Shown in pieces: positions 5,039 through 6,388 of a stretch of 6,388 nt of DNA. The notes below the pieces were generated by a model that searched no databases, was not told the DNA's origin, and worked only from the letters and a program-made list of their open reading frames with translations. Source of the DNA: JBCBZH01 sp039815415 (GTDB lineage: Bacteria; Bacteroidota; Rhodothermia; Rhodothermales; Rubricoccaceae); NCBI GenBank assembly GCA_039815415.1, contig JBCBZH010000256.1:1-6388 (forward strand). Reading direction: 5' to 3'. Positions within the stretch are counted from its first letter, which is position 1; each line of letters opens with the position of its first letter. The position numbers were made by a program, and so were the translations under genes.

Positions 5039-6388
5039 ATGTTGTCCCATCGCTTCCCTGTCAGATCGAGCATTGCAGCCGTTGTGGCTGCGGTGCTCGT
5101 TCTGTTTGCTCCCGCCGCCTCGGCGGACGGCAGCCGCGAGCTGACGGACAGCGGAGGCTTCCGCCCGCTCATCAACGACCGGAGCGACAACGACGCCACC
5201 ACAGGTCTGCTGCGCCGGAACCAGTTCTACGTCTACCTCAATGAAGGCGAGACGCTGCTAACGGCCTCCAGCGCACTCAACATCGGGCAGGGCAACATCG
5301 AGTACGTCCAGCCCGATGGCACCACATACCTGCTCACATCGCTTGCGCAGTGCGCGAGTGGAGGGACAGCCACGCGTGGCATTATCGCCGATCTGTCCGA
5401 GGAGCTGGCGGGGCCGAGCGGCGGTGACAACCCCAACACAGGCACCTACGATGCCTGTGAGATCACCGTGCCGGTGGGGCAGGGGGGCATCTGGGGGGTT
5501 CACTTCAGCTCGCCCGACGACACGCCCGCCAACCCGTCGGGCTATGCCGCGCGGGCGGCCTGGGTACAACCGGCCACGTCCAACTCGATCACAGCCTGGG
5601 ATATCTCTGTTCGCAGCAGCGCGGGCGTGACCATTCCCGGCCGGGCGTATGCCCTGTACATCCCGATGACAATGGGGGCGTACGGCAACGTCCTCAGCTC
5701 GCAGATCTACGTCGCCACGCGGGACGGCTACCGCTACACCATCGACCAGAACGGCATTGCGCCCTTTGGCTTTCTGATGTTCGCGAGCCGACGTGGCTTC
5801 ATTGCGCCGGGCACCACGGACAAGCTCTACCGCTCCGTAACCCGGGCCGAGGTAGAGGGCGGGACCGTGGATTTCAAGAGCCCGGATGTCCCGGACACAG
5901 ACCTCCTCGTTACCCACAAGCTGTTCATCAGCTCGCCTGCGGCCGACCTTCCAGCCTCAGGAGCCATTGCCGGATCGCTGGGAGTTGGCACCGGTGACGG
6001 GGCCGGTGGTTTTGAGACGTGGCTGGCGCCTCCAGTTCGATCAGGCGGTGGGCTGACAAGCTTCTCCTTCACCGGTGCCGACGGCGTCTCTGGCCAACTC
6101 GACCCCGACGTGGGTGGCACGTTCACGTTTGCCTCGGACGCTGACGGGACGTACTCGGTGGCTGTGGACGTAGATGGAAATGGGAGCTATGAAACCGAGG
6201 TCCTGGCCGGTGAGGCCGTAGAAGGCACCAACAGCGTGCCCTGGAATGGCCGGGATACGGGTGGCAGCACCATTCCTTCCGGGCAATACACCTTCCAGGT
6301 CACGTTCACGCCTCGACGTGGCGAGGTCCACTTTCCGTTCGTGGATGCGGAGCAGAACCTGAACGGAACCATCCTCGAGCGCACCAAC
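5039..6388 (+). CDS. Large secreted surface protein, N-terminal part (3' end outside window)
   Basis: The frame runs without a stop for 450 codons to the window edge, so the gene is 3'-truncated. ATG at 5039 gives a Sec signal peptide (Arg5 and Arg9, hydrophobic core 11-25, cleavage after ASA near residue 29). The mature N-terminus GSRELTDSGGFRPLI, then FYVYLNEGETLL (63-74), GQGNIEYVQPDG (84-94), GGIWGVHFSSP (149-159) and YALYIPMTMG (204-213), follows a layout I associate with the N-terminal region of very large Bacteroidota surface proteins that carry DUF11 repeats and a C-terminal secretion or sorting domain. Further on there is a calcium-loop-like DVDGNGSYE (377-385), a PWNGRDTGG...IPSGQYTFQV segment (400-420) resembling FlgD-type Ig-like ends, and GEVHFPFVDAEQN (428-440). 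Cys105 and Cys140 could form a disulphide. No enzymatic motif is seen. A structural or adhesive role at the cell surface is likely. The DUF11 gene 161 bases upstream supports this but is separated by a probable terminator. Confidence 0.8.
   Translation, partial: MLSHRFPVRSSIAAVVAAVLVLFAPAASADGSRELTDSGGFRPLINDRSDNDATTGLLRRNQFYVYLNEGETLLTASSALNIGQGNIEYVQPDGTTYLLTSLAQCASGGTATRGIIADLSEELAGPSGGDNPNTGTYDACEITVPVGQGGIWGVHFSSPDDTPANPSGYAARAAWVQPATSNSITAWDISVRSSAGVTIPGRAYALYIPMTMGAYGNVLSSQIYVATRDGYRYTIDQNGIAPFGFLMFASRRGFIAPGTTDKLYRSVTRAEVEGGTVDFKSPDVPDTDLLVTHKLFISSPAADLPASGAIAGSLGVGTGDGAGGFETWLAPPVRSGGGLTSFSFTGADGVSGQLDPDVGGTFTFASDADGTYSVAVDVDGNGSYETEVLAGEAVEGTNSVPWNGRDTGGSTIPSGQYTFQVTFTPRRGEVHFPFVDAEQNLNGTILERTN

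Noticed and set aside
5258..5917. Antisense open frame of 219 codons opposite the surface-protein gene
   Set aside because: No motif and a biased composition. The opposite strand has a continuous 450-codon frame with a signal peptide.
1..6388. tRNA, rRNA, CRISPR array, insertion sequence or phage genes
   Set aside because: No cloverleaf, rRNA signature, regularly spaced repeats, transposase motifs or terminal inverted repeats were seen on either strand.

Overview
This is a GC-rich bacterial window with four complete genes and two genes cut by the window edges. All six lie on the plus strand. The best taxonomic guess is a high-GC member of the Bacteroidota/Rhodothermota group. The arguments are: (i) none of the five starts inside the window has a Shine-Dalgarno sequence at normal spacing; (ii) the last gene encodes a surface protein whose N-terminal layout I associate with large Bacteroidota surface proteins, and a DUF11-type secreted protein sits just before it. 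This placement is inference; no marker gene is present.

Left part (1-1058): the 3' portion of a gene for a protein ending in a bactofilin-like ('polymer-forming') beta-helix, apparently anchored by a membrane helix that is cut by the window edge. A 216-base gap follows, holding a sequence motif that recurs later and two hairpins.

Central part (1275-4122): a tight three-gene operon with stop/start overlaps of 1 and 4 bases. It encodes a non-hydrolysing UDP-GlcNAc 2-epimerase (WecB type), a secreted YaiO-like outer-membrane beta-barrel protein, and an unrecognised protein with about six membrane helices. The combination of UDP-ManNAc supply, an outer-membrane barrel and an inner-membrane partner suggests a module that makes or exports an amino-sugar exopolysaccharide. 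It recalls the phage N4 receptor glycan of E. coli, which needs NfrA, NfrB and WecB. No glycosyltransferase is visible, so the polymerase would have to lie outside the window.

Right part (4123-6388): a 239-base gap repeats the motif seen upstream of the epimerase gene. It is followed by a small secreted DUF11 protein, a strong hairpin (probable terminator), a 161-base gap, and the first 450 codons of a large secreted surface protein that runs off the window end.

The most interesting non-coding signal is a diverged repeat in front of both the epimerase operon and the DUF11 gene. Its core (GGATTACGT-C/G-TTGTAACG) matches at 17 of 18 bases, and a second conserved block lies about 24 bases downstream. 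This suggests a shared promoter, operator or structured leader linking the exopolysaccharide-type operon with the surface-protein genes.
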